From the NCBI GenBank assembly GCA_950295325.1, contig OX485806.1, forward strand, positions 48,229,169-48,293,168: DNA of 64,000 nt, read 5' to 3'. The notes under the pieces are model-generated. The model was not told the origin of the DNA and searched no databases. It saw only the letters and a program-made list of their open reading frames with translations. This DNA comes from Polytrichum commune (lineage: Eukaryota; Streptophyta; Polytrichopsida; Polytrichales; Polytrichaceae). Positions 12,426 through 24,215 of this stretch are shown in pieces; position 1 is the first letter of the stretch; each line of letters starts with the position of its first letter. Both the position numbers and the translations under genes were made by a program.

Positions 12426-13120
12426 CTCCATCATTTTCTCCGCCCTCACGGTCAAGGCAATATTATCATGGATTGGCAACGAGACGTTGGTTGGTTTTTC
12501 ATCTCTTATTTTTTCATGTCTCTGTTTTTTAATGTTTTACTTTCTTTTATACTTGTTCCATTTCTCGCATTTCGTTGTTCTAGGAGGTTCCGTCATTGCA
12601 TGCCGCTCCATTCAATGTCATATTGTGGCGCTTGAGTCGGACATCGACATCTTCAAGTCCATCCTCCTCCCTATATGTGAGCCTAAGCATGAACACCCTT
12701 CTCAACATGTTGCCCCATAACGGGGGTCGGTTTTTGCTCCTCCTCCCCGGAAGATGGCAAATTGCAATTTCGATTTGTTGTGTACGTAAGTTTGTTTTCT
12801 ACTTCTTATTTGCTTGCTTGTATTTCTATCTTCTCGGATCGGAATTTTTGGCATGTGCTAATTTTTTTATTTTCTTGTCCTATATGTTCAGAGTTGAAAT
12901 TGAGAGCTCGATTCGTGTCCTTAATGCAGACATGTTTGCAACCCCTTCGACGACGTTCGAGCTCCCTTCGTATGCTGCTGACCTTGCCCATCTTTTGGCG
13001 GAAGCACCATTTCCACCTCCTGGTTGCACCCGTCTTTTCAACAAACTAGTACTAGATTTCCTATATATAAAGGCCGAGAAGGGCGAGGATAGTGATAGAC
13101 ATGGTAGTCCAAGTTTTTGA
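12421..13120 (+). pseudogene. methyltransferase-like gene, C-terminal tail only (M1)
   Basis: Three exons of the gene described at 40743-44909. Exon 9 tail: FFSIIFSALT then ILSWIGNETL, a degraded motif I start. An intron ends in TTCTAG before exon 10, GGSVIACRSIQCHIVALESD, which continues KSILLP. After a stop codon (CCATAA) and another intron, exon 11 reads FELPSYAADLAHLLAEA and ends EDSDRHGSPSF-stop. All upstream exons, including the ParB-like domain and motif IV, are absent: the palindrome tract joins directly to exon 9 at about 12421. It reads toward TIR-a, as in the other copies. Confidence 0.75.
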
Positions 13121-13267
13121 CTACGCCTCGTGTGTTTGGAACCTCCATCTCAAATGTATTGTTTATGTTTAAGTTTTTTATAAATTCATTTGTTGATTTT
13201 CCATGTACCTTTTACGAACCCCATTCAACTCCATCTTCATCTTATGTTATTGTTTGATTTCAATTGT

Positions 13268-13275
13268 TGACGTCA
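13268..13275. promoter_or_regulatory. conserved TGACGTCA palindrome (M1)
   Basis: TGACGTCA next to CCCTAATTTAA lies about 250 bp inside TIR-a. The same 8-mer in the same context is found in M2 (16416-16423), M3 (26286-26293) and M5 (40020-40027). TGACGTCA is the classical bZIP/CRE core. It lies between the end of the methyltransferase-like gene and the terminus. A role in expression or transposase action is inference. Confidence 0.6.
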
Positions 13276-13489
13276 GCCCTAATTTAACCTTTAACCTTTT
13301 GAAAACTACACTACAATACCTTTGATAACAAATACATTCTTCCACTCCTTCACGTTCTATTTGTATATCGAATTAGACTGTATTATAAAATCCACGGGAA
13401 TGGGGTATCTTTTCAACAAATTGAATTTAAAGTATCTCCAAAATCCACGGTCATAGGCACTCATTCTATTAAAATCGCCCATTATAATT

Positions 13490-13527
13490 TGATTTTTCCG
13501 CTTTCCGCTCACACTAGTAAGTTTCCC
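13490..13527 (-). repeat. TIR-a of M1 (methyltransferase-side terminus)
   Basis: Read inward from 13527 it is GGGAAACTTACTAGTGTGAG followed by CGGAAAGCGG. M5 left end has GGGAAACTCAAGTATGTGAG, M2 left end GTGAAACTTAGTAGTGTGAG. Confidence 0.85.
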
Positions 13528-13536
13528 TATAGACAA
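13528..13536 (+). repeat. right target-site duplication of M1 (TATAGACAA)
   Basis: Exact copy of 7194-7202, directly after the final CCC of M1. Confidence 0.9.
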
Positions 13537-13626
13537 CCAATGGATACATTCCGCTAAACCCTAGACCTCACGACCCTCACACAAATGAGAATAAAATGCT
13601 AGAGTTAGGAGGTTGCACAACAGACA

Positions 13627-14581
13627 TGTCGCACCTTTCTATGAGGAGTGCCCGAAACACCATGGGCACAAGGGGGACCCCAGAGTGACACCCGGGACTT
13701 GTGGCGCCATTGGTGAGAGGGCCCAATTGATCTTAGTGTGGGTGAGGGCCCCGGGAGTTGGGAACGCCTCCCAGCCAAAGAAACTAGGAGGCACGAGGTT
13801 AAGGCCATAAGCTATGCATAGCTTATGGTATGTAGATTCTAGAATGCTCTAGAACACCTCAATCGGAGGTGTGAGCTAGGAGTTATGGCAATTTGAGTGG
13901 GGCGCTATCCCGGGACAGCGCCCTGGTAGGGCACTGCCTGGGAGTGATTCACGGGACTGCCAAGGTTTGAATAGGCATAAATTCCTTAGGTTTGGGGTTA
14001 AGGGTTTGAGGGTTTGAATCGGCATCTACGTGAAGCGCAGATAAGGATAGAGTGGTTTCTTGTTAGCATCAGACATCATACAAGGAAGTGATGATGGTCT
14101 GAAGCTGCTGGGGGTTTCTAGGCCTAGCGGCTAATGGAAAATATCTACTTGGCCCCAACTCTTGGTAGAGAGACAAAGGCCTCTTGACGGTGGGGTAGGG
14201 GCCCCGCGTAGAGTGCTAGAGGCTTATATGGGTGAGGTGGTTTGGCCTCACCCACCCGAGGCCAAACGACACGGCCTGCATGGGCTTTGGCCCAATGTGA
14301 GGCCATAGTTGCCTAGTATGGTTCGGGTTGTTGTAGTGTTGCTCCAGAAATGTGATGATCAACATAAGATTGGACTTCCATGGATGGAAGTCCACATCTA
14401 AGGATTGGTTACCGATTATGGGGTGAGTCCCAAAAGCAAAGTAGTAGGGTTGGTTCCCCTCTTATGAATTACAAGGTCCGGGGTAGGAGGAGCTAACCAT
14501 TAGCATGGCGGAATGCAAAGGGTAACCTTTGCTAGAAAAAAATTGGCAAGATTGCTAAGGGAGCTAGCAAGGGCTGCGACA
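13627..14581. mobile_element. family T copy 2 (solo-LTR-like)
   Basis: Starts TGTCGCACCTTTC and ends GGGCTGCGACA, 955 bp, same orientation as T1 and T3. It carries the shared inverted repeat around CCCGGGACAGCGCC and the CTTCCATGGATGGAAG segment. No 5-bp duplication is visible at its edges. No protein-coding content. Confidence 0.8.
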
Positions 14582-14860
14582 TGAAAAGTGAGGGAAGGGC
14601 TGAAGTTGTGGGACAAGGGTGCTACTCAATGACTAGACTTAAATGGCACAAACCAAATTAAGGAGCTCATAGAAAGGGGTGGGACTACAGGGGTTGAGAG
14701 GAGAATGTAATGAGGCATAGGGTTCTAATGGCATTATAAAGAATTTAAGTACGTTGTGAGTACCTCAAGCATTTATAAGTGCTTGCATGTTCTTAATAAA
14801 AAATGTGTCATGTACATCATTCCACCTCCAATTGCATGCAACAAAAATATGTGAGATAGT
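14582..14860. other. short interval between T2 and T3, no gene seen
   Basis: 279 bp of unique-looking sequence. Neither end matches a known terminus except the GATAG duplication of T3 at 14856-14860. Confidence 0.5.
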
Positions 14861-15797
14861 GTCGCGCACCTCTCCATGAGGAGTGCCCGCAACACTATGG
14901 GCACAGGGGGGACCCCGGAGTGACACCCGGGACTTGTGGCGCCATTGGTGAGAGGGCCCAAGTACTCTTAGTGTGGGGGAGGGCCCCGGGCGTTGAGAAC
15001 GCCTCTCACCCACGGGGACTAAGAGTCATGAGGGTAAGGCCATAAGTTATGAGTAGCTTATGGCGGTGGAATTCTAGAATGCTAAGGAACACCTCAATCG
15101 GAGGTGCTAGCTAGGAGATATGGCCATTTGAGTGGGGCGCTGTCCCGGGACAGCACCTTGGGACATCAGTGACCTGGGAGTGGTGCCCGGGACTGCCAAG
15201 GTTTGAAGAGCCATAACTTCCTCAATACTTGCCCAAATGAGGCAAGTGAGGAGTCCATCGGCATCTACGCAAAGAGTAGGTGGCAATAAAGTGGTTGCTT
15301 AATAGCATCAGACATCATATGTAGAAGTTATGGTGGTCTGAAGCTGCTGGGGGGGTTCTAGCCCCAGCGGCTAAGGGAAAATGTCCACTTGGCCCCAACC
15401 CTTGTAGAGAGACAAAAGGATACTTGATGGTGGGGTAGAGGCCCCGCCCAAAGTCCTAGAGGCTTATATGGGTGAGGCGGCTTAGCCGACCGACCGCCCC
15501 GGAGCATACTTGGCAATGTGCTCCGGGTAGTTGTAGTGTTGTTTTGGCAACACGATGATCAACTTAAGAGTGGACTTCCATGGATGGAAGTCCACCTTAG
15601 CCATTGGCTACCGACTAAGGGGAGAGTCTTGAATGCATGTGTAGGAGGGTTTGGTAACCAAGCCATGAGCATGAAGGTCCGCGGTTTTGGAAGCTAACCA
15701 TGCATGTGCGTGGGATGTGCAGGTTAGCGCGTGTGACACTTGCTAGGTTGGAAAGGCGGTCAAGCTAAGTGAAGGAAAACTAGCAAGGGTTGCGACA
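14861..15797. mobile_element. family T copy 3, with 5-bp duplication GATAG
   Basis: Starts TGTCGCGCACC, ends GGGTTGCGACA, 937 bp. GATAG lies immediately before (14856-14860) and after (15798-15802). TG...CA ends with a 5-bp duplication are the signature of LTR retrotransposon integration, so this is most likely a solo LTR. Three more copies in the window also lack any gag-pol interior. Confidence 0.85.
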
Positions 15798-16143
15798 GAT
15801 AGGTTAGCTAGCAATGGTAAGAAGAGGATTCACACCCGGATTAGGATGCATTAAAGGGTTCAAAAAATTCTTGCTTACATTTTCCTTCCATTTCGAGTCA
15901 TCCGGTTTTTTCCCCACTTTTTTTTATTTGTTTTTACGTCCCTTGTTTGGTTCATTCTCATTTTTACTTTGTTCTTTGCCATCTTTGTTCGATATTCCTA
16001 TAATACCTTGTTTATCATCTTTATCATTGTTGTTGTCACTATCATTTGAGTATTTAATACCTTGTTTTCTTTTCGTTTTTTTATTTTTTATTTTTTTCTT
16101 CTTTAAAATTTTATTTTTTTATTGCTCTCTAGGTTGTTGTTAT
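15798..16143. other. T-rich interval, no gene seen
   Basis: The plus strand from about 15870 is strongly T-rich with long T runs, giving a chance hydrophobic ORF (15814-16203) that crosses into the M2 terminus. Nothing recognisable. It may be the target sequence of M2. Confidence 0.5.
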
Positions 16144-16415
16144 GTGAAACTTAGTAGTGTGAGCATAGAGCGGAGAGCGGAGATTGGAAACTGGAAAATT
16201 TGAATTATGGTGGGTGATTTTCATACAGAGAGTGCCTATGACCGTGGAATTTGGAGATATTTTGAATTCAATTTGTTGAAAAGGTATCCCATTCCCGTGG
16301 AGATTATAACCCAACCTAGTTCAAGAAACAAATAGAACGTGAAGGCGTGGAAGAATGTATTTGTTCTCAAAGATCTTGTATTGTAGGTTTCAAATGGTTT
16401 CATATTAAATTAGGC

Positions 16416-16423
16416 TGACGTCA
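16416..16423. promoter_or_regulatory. conserved TGACGTCA palindrome (M2)
   Basis: TGACGTCA preceded by ATTAAATTAGGC, about 270 bp inside TIR-a; the counterpart of the sites in M1, M3 and M5. Confidence 0.6.
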
Positions 16424-19400
16424 ACTACCCGGATTCAAACAGCAACAAAAAATAAGAAGGAGTCAAATGGGAATTTGCAAAATGCACATGGAAATACAAC
16501 AAACAAACTTAGAAAAAACTTAAACAAAATCAATATATATGAGATAGAGTTTCCAAATGCACAAGGCGTAGTCAACTACTTGGACTACCATGTCTATCCC
16601 TATCCTCGACCTGCTCGATTTCTATATCTAGGAAATCCAATACTAGTTTGTTGAAAGGGCGCGTGCGACTAAGAGGTGGGGACGGTGCTTCTGCTAAAAG
16701 ATTGGCAAGCTCAACAGCATACGAATAGAGCTCGAACATCGTCGAAGGCGTTACAAACATGTCTGCAGTAAGGACACGAATCAGGCTCTCATTTTGAACT
16801 GTGAACACATAGGACGATAATGATATTATATTAACGCATGCCAGAAACTCCGAACGGAGAAGATGGATATGCAAGCAAGCAAGTTTATCGAACTTATGCA
16901 CACAAAAAAATCGAAATTACGCTTCACTATCTTCCGGGAAGGAGGAGCAAAAACCAACCCCCGTCATGGGGCAACGTGCTGAGAAGGGTGTTCTTGCTCG
17001 TGCTCACGCATGGAGAGGAGGACGGACTTGTAGATGTCTATGTCCGACTTCAATGCTAGATTATGGGGCTGAATGGAGCGGCATGCAATGACAGAACTTC
17101 CTAAAACAACGAAATATGAAAAGGTGAGGATACGGGAATGAATGGGAAACGGAACAAGTACAAAAGAAAGTAAAACGTTAGAAAACAAAGAAATGAAGAA
17201 CAAATCAACATCACATTGCCAATCCATGATAATGTCGTCATTGTCCGTGAGGGCGGAGAAAATGATGGAGAAGAACTCGGGGCGTTTTTAACGAGCACCT
17301 CTCCAGGGCACCCCGTCTTCCCTCATCGACTGGTTTTTCGCATCGCTGAAGCTGTTGAACGAACCATCTCTCTTGAGATTGTAACCCATGTCTTCAAAGT
17401 CCGAGGTCCGGACATTCAAAACGGATTCATTACACACGAGCACCTTGATGAAGAACCTGCGAGTCTGTACAAAATCTAAATGCTAGAATTAGGAATACAA
17501 AAAAAACAATGTAAAATTACAAAAGGATGAGGGTCCAAAGGATTTACCAACTCAGAAGGATTAGTGGGCGATTGGAGATCGAGGTCATTCATGCCAAACC
17601 AGTCTTCGGCAACGTAGAATTCCTCAGTGTGTGTCCAATTGTGAATTGATCTGGATACATCAAGATCAGCGGCGTGTGCAAAGACGATGACACCATCGTT
17701 ATGGAGTTTGGCATTTGCGAAGGCAAACAAAACCTCAAAGTATGTGGAAGATCGTTTGTTCTACTGAGGAACATCCAAAGACGAGGCCGAGATGCTCAAC
17801 ACACGCAGGTTCTCAGGCACATCAGCAAAGAGTAGATTAATACATGGGTGAACCTTAGGCTTGGTATTTAGATGAGTACGGCCCGCTCCAACTTGAAAAA
17901 CAAAAATCCAAAAAAAACAAAAGATCAATTACATGGAATGAATGGAAAACACAAAAGAATGTGACACATACCTTGGTAAGGAATTCTTGAATGCGGCGGT
18001 AGGCCAAGGGGGGAACCTTGGTCCTCATGAGATCCTCTATGAGCTCCCCCATATCAACATTCTCAATCAAAGGGAGAGATTACGACTTCTTCGAAGAACT
18101 TGCGGATGTATCCGGTGCGACGGCCTTCTTTTTGCGCGGCACGGAGTAGATGGTGACACCGCTATGGGAAGGAGCAGGAACATGGTCCGGGGCAAGGGCA
18201 GAAGGAGTTGTGGTTGGACTTCTGACAACGGTGGTGGCTGGAGCGGCAGTGCGCTAAACTGAGGCCTTGGTGAAAGAATGAGTGGACACTTGACTAGAGG
18301 CCACCCTCTTGCCTTTGCCCTTACCCTTTACCGACGCAACTTCTTGCACAATGGTGGGAGGAGCTGGAATCTCGTTTTCTTCCGGCTCCTCCTCCAGTTC
18401 AATAACCTTAGGGGCAGAGCAAAGGAGGTTGTTGTACAGGGGATCTTCGACGTTGGGTACGAATCCTCAAGAACAATCCAAGTACCAGCCACCTGCCACC
18501 AAGTGCATGCGTGGAAATTTTGCAAGTTGCATATGCGTGTACACACAAAGATTGGAGATGTCATTGATCCAATCTTCAAGGAATGACGGCAAGGACGAAG
18601 GAGCAAAAACATTCTTCACGACAAGCTCACGGTGAATGTACCTGCAAATGAAAAAACATGAGAAAAAAAAATGGAATGGAAAAATGAAAACAAATGAACA
18701 TATTAAGAACAAAAGGAAAAAAAATTACCGATAAGCGACGCGCTTGATAGCTATGGGGCCTTCTTTGAACTCCATGAGGTCGAGCACTTTGGTAAACTTC
18801 AAGTCTCCCTTGTCGTCAAAATACACCCGAAAAACCTTGTCCCACAAAATGAGCCTCCAATGCTCGACAAAATGAGCAGGTTGCAAAACATCCTCCGTAT
18901 AACCCCAGTCGATGTCGATGGAGCATTCATTTTCAAAGGAGGCAATCTCAGCCTCAACACCTTTCTCCAACTAAAACAAGACAAACATAAAGTAAGGAAT
19001 GACAAAGATTGAAAGGGAGAAAAAAAAAATTAAAAAAAAAATTGGAATACCTGTGCCCAGAAAAAAACTTTGTGAAGCTAGACATCGAGGACTTTCTCGT
19101 GAAGAGGAAGAGAAAAAGAGAACTTGTTCTTGGTTTTGACATCTGCGGGTGAGTTCCACCACCAAAGCCACCTAGCATTGAAGGAGGCATCCACATGTGT
19201 AGTTGCCACCTTTTGGAGTTTCTCGATAGTCATATCTGTCACAAGGAAGGTAGAAAAATGGCAGTCAATCTGCAAAGTAGAGGCGTGTAATGTAAGAAAA
19301 TAGACATAAAACACAAAGAGGACAAGGCGAAGGTGAAAGCAAATAAATTTTTAAAAAGCGGGTGAAGCACCTCAGGGAAGAAATCTTCGCCATTATCATT

Positions 19401-20281
19401 GTAAGCAACAGAGATGAATTTCTCAAAGTTCCGAGATCGAATGTTTTTGATCAATCTATCCTGGGCTTTTATCATAGTGTCCCAAATTTGAGGAGCCAAC
19501 CAGCGATCCTCGGGAGTAGCCTCACGGTACAACGTTGTTACAATATTGACCGCATTTGATATTTCTCTATGAAAAACCCAGATATGAGTATAAGGAAGGG
19601 CATCAAATGAAAGGAAGAAAATGAAAAAGGAATGAAAAAGAAAATTACTTTGTACAAGAATTTGACAAAAACAACCAACGTGAGGGGATACCAAGTAGGA
19701 TTTTTGTCCATCTTAGACTCGCATATCTTGTAGTCCGCAACACAAATGAGATCTTTGAAATCTTCGAGCTTCATTTTTCCAAAAGTCCGAATGCGAAGCA
19801 ATTTGATAGGGAGGTTGTCCTTAACATGGTCGTGCTTAGTGGACATAAAAAAAAAGTAAGATGGAAATAATGAAAGAAAAACCAAAACTTATCAATTGAT
19901 GTTATTCATGGCATTCAAGAAGATTGCAGCGCAATTTCTTGGATCCACGACAAGGCAGTCAACGGAGATATGCCAATTTTTGTCTACCGAATGATGCTTA
20001 TGAATGTGCCTCCACCAAGCCGTCAAACGATGGTACTCCTCCCACACATAGAACATATTGCCAGCAAGGTGAGCAAGGTCGGAGTCATTTTGGAGCATGG
20101 CATCGAAATCCTCATTGGCCTCTTGCGAGAATAAACTCCAAAAGGCCATAATGTTGTCAGAAACATGTAGGACCTCATCAAGGTTGTTATAGGGAGACAC
20201 GTACAAGGCACGATCACCGTCACAGTAACCCATGATGAACTCATTTTCCAACCGGAAGACATCTGTGGGAGTCCAAATTCG

Positions 20282-20308
20282 ACGGAAATACGGAAATACG
20301 GAAATACG
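20282..20308 (+). repeat. GGAAATAC microrepeat at the start of G1
   Basis: About three tandem 8-bp GGAAATAC units; the matching place in G2 (38137-38191) has about seven, so the tract differs in copy number between copies. Confidence 0.75.
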
Positions 20309-20646
20309 GATTCCATTTCCGTATTTTACCTTGCTTATCTGAAGATAATAGGGTCTCTTAGGATAAAATTACTTGTACTAGGAAATAGGGTATTCTAACT
20401 CCGCCTTGTGCGATAAAACGACTTAAAATAAGTACTATGACCGGTCCGTCAATTTGGATGGGCGGACCGTGTAATCATGGTCCGAACCATTGGTCCGGAC
20501 CAAGTAACGGACGCGCCAAGATTACCCAACGGACCGGAAGTAGCAGTTACAACGGGTTTATGACGGTTGGGGGAGGACCGTCGGAAAACGGTTATAACCG
20601 TTTTCCGTTAAGCCAAACGGTAACAGGGGAAGGAAGAGGGAGGAGG

Positions 20647-20657
20647 GATATTTAAGG
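20647..20657 (+). promoter_or_regulatory. TATA-like box of G1
   Basis: GATATTTAAGG about 240 bp upstream of the ATG of the G1 ORF; conserved in G2 (38578-38588) together with flanking GGGTCCCTTCCTTCTCC. Spacing and conservation suggest the core promoter of the G transcript. Confidence 0.55.
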
Positions 20658-20892
20658 GTCCCTTCCTTCTCCTTCCCACTTTTTTCTGATTCACGAAAGA
20701 CAAAATTGCTGAGAGAACGAGTGGTGAGGTTGTTGTCATTTCGAGCCGCTAGCAGTTGGATTGCTGGGACTTAGCACTTTTCAGTCACCGGCAGTTGGCT
20801 TGCTGAGACTCTGTAGCAGTTAGACGGAAGAGAGGGAATCCGGAAGAGAAAGAGAGGGAGTGTGCAAGCCGGAAAGTTAGAAAGGGAGGAAA

Positions 20893-22953
20893 ATGCCGGA
20901 AACGCGGGAAGAGGATCAGAGGGAACCCATCCCGATTCCGCTCAAAGCCTTCACCCCTGCAATTCCGAGGGATGATAGGGAGCTGCAGGAGCTCGCGGAA
21001 GATCTCCGGGTCATGGGCTGCGCAGGGCTGCTCTCTAAACCCTGGAACCTCAGAGCGGAAGATACCCTCTGTGAGTTTAAGTTCAAGAGAGGCAATCAGT
21101 GGCTAGGCACAAAGAGAAGGGATCCGGAAAATTGGACTCCGGATACCTGGAACAGGGTCTACGGGTTTCCCAGGGGGATTTCAGAAGGGTGGGCCGGCCG
21201 CCGCGACGGCCTGTTCGCCGGAAAGTTCAGAGGGGACGCGGATCCAAAGGACAGATTCCACCCTGGGAACTGCCGGAATCTTAGGGAGCGGAGAGTGTTA
21301 GAGTTTCTCCTGCCCATTCTCAATCCGGACAAGCCAAAGCGGATTAGCCTCACTATGGCTAACACACTGTTTGGTGCAATGTCCGGAGTCCGGCCGGTGA
21401 ACTGGGGCCTGATCATCCAGGAGATAATCGGACGGGCCCTCCCCCACATCGGCCAGAAACCCTCCTTTCTCTCCCCCTTCATTTTGCACCTCTACCAGCA
21501 TTTCGACTGCATCTTAGCGGAGGAGGAGGACCTACTTACGATAGCGGCGGACGAGGTCACCTACAAGCTATTCCCGGAACCCGGAGACCTCGAGACGGAG
21601 ACTTCCAGCGACCCAATCATTCCGGAAGCACCTCCCTCCTCACCCGGGAGCCCGCCGCCCACCATCTCGAGGCCATTCTCTCCTCCTCTTCCTCATCATC
21701 ATCCGGAACCCGGACCCAGCCGAGAGACCACATGGCAGAATGTGGATCTATCCGCTAGGGACTTTCCGGAGAATCCCTTCAAACGGGACCAGGAAGGGAT
21801 GGAGGACATGCAGAACCAGTACTACCGGATGGAACACATCGTCCGAGGGGCGAACCAGGCTCTGGACGACTGCGGGCCCGGAAACATTCTTCGAGAGTTG
21901 GCAAAGAGGGCGGACAGGAAGGAGCTGGAGGAGGCCAAGACGGAGAACGCCCATCTCACCGCGCAGGTAGCGGCCATGACTCAGGAGCTGAGTCAGAAGA
22001 GCGAAGAGATCCGGAAGTACCACGCAGAGTAGGCAGTGCTCTTCAGTCGGATCCGGGAACTGGTGGGGCATCCGGCAGAGATCGTCAACAAGGCGCACCT
22101 CTACGACCGGATGATGGAGTCCGGAGAGCCCGCTTCCGCCAGGCAGATCCTTCCCATCCTCGTGAAGTACTCACGGACAATGAAGGACCTCCTGGCGGAA
22201 ATCCAGAGGGTGGTTCCACCAAGCGGAACACCCCGGCGGGTACTCTATCCGGATCCGCCTGGGTCACCAACCGGAACCCTCTATGAGGTAGTTGGTGAAA
22301 TGGCCCTGGTGCAGAATCCGCCGACGTCTGCAGGACCCAGCCAGTTGGGAGGCGGCTCGCAGCCGACTAGTTCCGAAACAGGTCCGGTCTCCCCAGGTGA
22401 GGAGGAAGAGTACCGGGTCGGTTCGATCCGGGAGAGGCCAGTCCCCGGTTCCGCGAAACTCAGATCGATCCCGGACTCTGGACAGGGCTAGGACGCCCAT
22501 CCGGCACCAGACTTTTGATCGGGAGGCAACTCCGAGTAGGGGCAAGGCCCCTATGACCCAAGCCTCGCCATCGTCTCCTCCGGACTGCCAAATGGTCAAT
22601 CCCTTTCCTCCGCCACCCTCAAGGCGGCCTCCAACAAGGATCCGCGGACGGCTTCGATCTCGTGCGGACGGAATCCGGAGCAGGGCACTGGAAGCGATCC
22701 TTCTCCGGTCCGGAGCCTTCGGATGGGGACAGTTTCCGGAACCCCAGGGACAGTCTTCGGAACACCAGGGACCGGGACACCGCGGACCGAGAGAGCAGCG
22801 GATTCGGAGGACGAGGTTGCCCCGTCTCCGAACATGAGGAGGATGCTCACGCGGCTGCAGAAGGCATCACCGGGAGGGGGTTCATCCGCCGTCAGCGGAT
22901 TAGGCAGTCACTCAAAGGAGGGATCGGCTCCGAAGAAGCACCGCTCTTCTTAG
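20893..22953 (+). pseudogene. family G ORF, about 690 codons, copy 1 (gag-like or plant-transposon domain)
   Basis: The ATG sits after GAAAGGGAGGAAA. The N-terminal 240 residues form a globular domain (GNQWLGTKRRDPENWTPD, NTLFGAMSGV, PVNWGLIIQEI, FLSPFILHLYQHFD). It resembles the helical domain of unclassified plant retrotransposon/transposon proteins, from memory only. A Pro-rich stretch follows, then a coiled coil (ELAKRADRKELEEAKTENA and on), then a long Ser/Pro/Arg-rich tail ending APKKHRSS. A TAG at 22030-22032 replaces the CAG found in G2, and frameshifts follow near 22470 and 22650; the C terminus is open from 22723. G2 keeps the second half intact, so together they define the ancestral frame. 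No enzymatic motif is visible. Confidence 0.7.
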
Positions 22954-23235
22954 TTGAGGAGAGTAACTAGTTTAGTTAGGCAGAATAGAGGTAGGCAGGT
23001 AGGACTTAGGAGTTTTTGAAAATGAGTAATTAAATTTTCCCTTGGGTTTGTCAGCGGAAAATCCGGATCTTGATCCGGGAAATCCGGGAGACCGGGTGTA
23101 GTTAGGGTTTTCCTTAGCGGCGGCCGCTTGGGCCGCCGCCCTCAGTTTAGGGATTTTAGGGCCTCTACTTAAGGCTGAATAAGGAGTTGGGGAAGGGTTC
23201 CTTCTCCATTGTTGTATTTTGATTACTCCTACTCT

Positions 23236-23241
23236 AATAAA
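23236..23241 (+). terminator. poly(A) signal AATAAA of G1
   Basis: AATAAATGCCTT lies about 280 bp after the ORF stop; the same AATAAATGCCTT is in G2 at 55552. It follows a TTGTATTTTGATTACTCC stretch. Confidence 0.5.
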
Positions 23242-23299
23242 TGCCTTAGCTTCTCACTCCTTGACTTTCCTTGGTTAATGTTTGTGTGAATGATCCGGA

Positions 23300-24215
23300 G
23301 AGTGTTAGAGGAGGAAGAGAGCATGAGGGGTAGGAGTTCCGGACAGGACATGAGAGAGGAGACCCGGATCAGATCCGGCTATCGCCTTGTAGATCATCTC
23401 TGGGTCTAGTGGGAGGGAAACCTCACTAATCCGGTGGGTTGAGTAACGTCTAGGTGGGATAGCCGCTGGGAAGATTGGGTGAAATCCCGAAGGGATCCGG
23501 ACTTACGCCGATCTGATCTTCTGAAGAGGTCCCACCGCCCTTAGGCGGACCCATCCGGATGGTGGTACGGGTCACCCAGTTAGCTCAGATTGAGTAGAAT
23601 CCAAGGTAGAGGTAGCCGGACGGATCCGTCGGGAGGTGAAAGGAAGGACCGGATCAGTAAGGGTTCCGGGTTGGAGGCCACCTCCGGAGTGTAGTAGGTA
23701 GAGATCCTCATTGTTCCGGACGTTAGGGTAACGTCCCGGTGACACAACCGCGGGGAAGATTAGGCAAAGGTTCGGAAGGGATCCGGACTTATCCAATCTT
23801 CCGAAAAGGCCTCATCACCAGTGGACGGGACAATCCGGAGAGTGGTACGGGTCATCCACTCATCCCGTCGAGTCAGATCTCCGGTCGGAATCCGGACTCC
23901 TCTGGTCACCATGGTCCCAAGAAACAATACGGATCTCTCTGTGTGATCTGCCAAGACGGATATGATCAATCCGGATTAGTTGTGAGGGAGTTTCCGGATT
24001 CCAATCTTATCAAGGACGTCTTCACCGGAAGAAACCACCTATTCTAGAGGGTCGACGTAGAGGGGTGAGTAAGCATTATAATTAATATCTAGAGGTACAA
24101 TCCGGAAAGGCAGACTCCGGAAAAAGGTTAAGAGTGTCCCCAAAGACCAAAAGTCCGGGAACTAGGGTTTCCGGAAATTTGGCTAAGGAAGAGGAAATAA
24201 GCAGGTACGGAAAGT
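23300..24215. other. G1 segment missing from G2
   Basis: G1 has about 0.9 kb here (CCGGA-rich, no ORF of note) that is absent from G2, where CCGGAGAGTTCTAGACCTCC is continuous. The junction lies at short direct repeats (GAGAG/GGAAAG), consistent with a deletion in G2. The segment contains two imperfect repeats of a block with GGTACGGGTCA (about 23390-23600 and 23690-23870). Confidence 0.6.

Larger units (their letters stand above)
7203..13527. mobile_element. MULE M1, 6.3 kb, both ends present, internally deleted
   Basis: The left end reads TGGACGACATTCCTATGTGA then GCGGAGAGCGGAGCGG; the right end, read inward, is GGGAAACTTACTAGTGTGAG then CGGAAAGCGG. The terminal inverted repeats share GTGAGCGGAGAGCGG but differ in their outermost 10-15 bp, as in all copies here. 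Order inside: accessory ORF remnant (plus), transposase (minus), short palindrome tract, C-terminal tail of the methyltransferase-like gene (plus). Compared with M5, the ParB half and most of that gene are deleted. The 9-bp duplication proves the ends. M1 is a deletion derivative with a dead transposase. Confidence 0.88.

Noticed and set aside
13627-15797. T2 and T3 as the two LTRs of one element
   Set aside because: T3 has its own GATAG duplication on both sides, only 279 bp lies between them, and the outer flanks do not match.
15814-16203. 129-codon hydrophobic ORF
   Set aside because: Runs through T-rich low-complexity sequence (Phe/Leu-rich translation) and crosses the M2 terminus.
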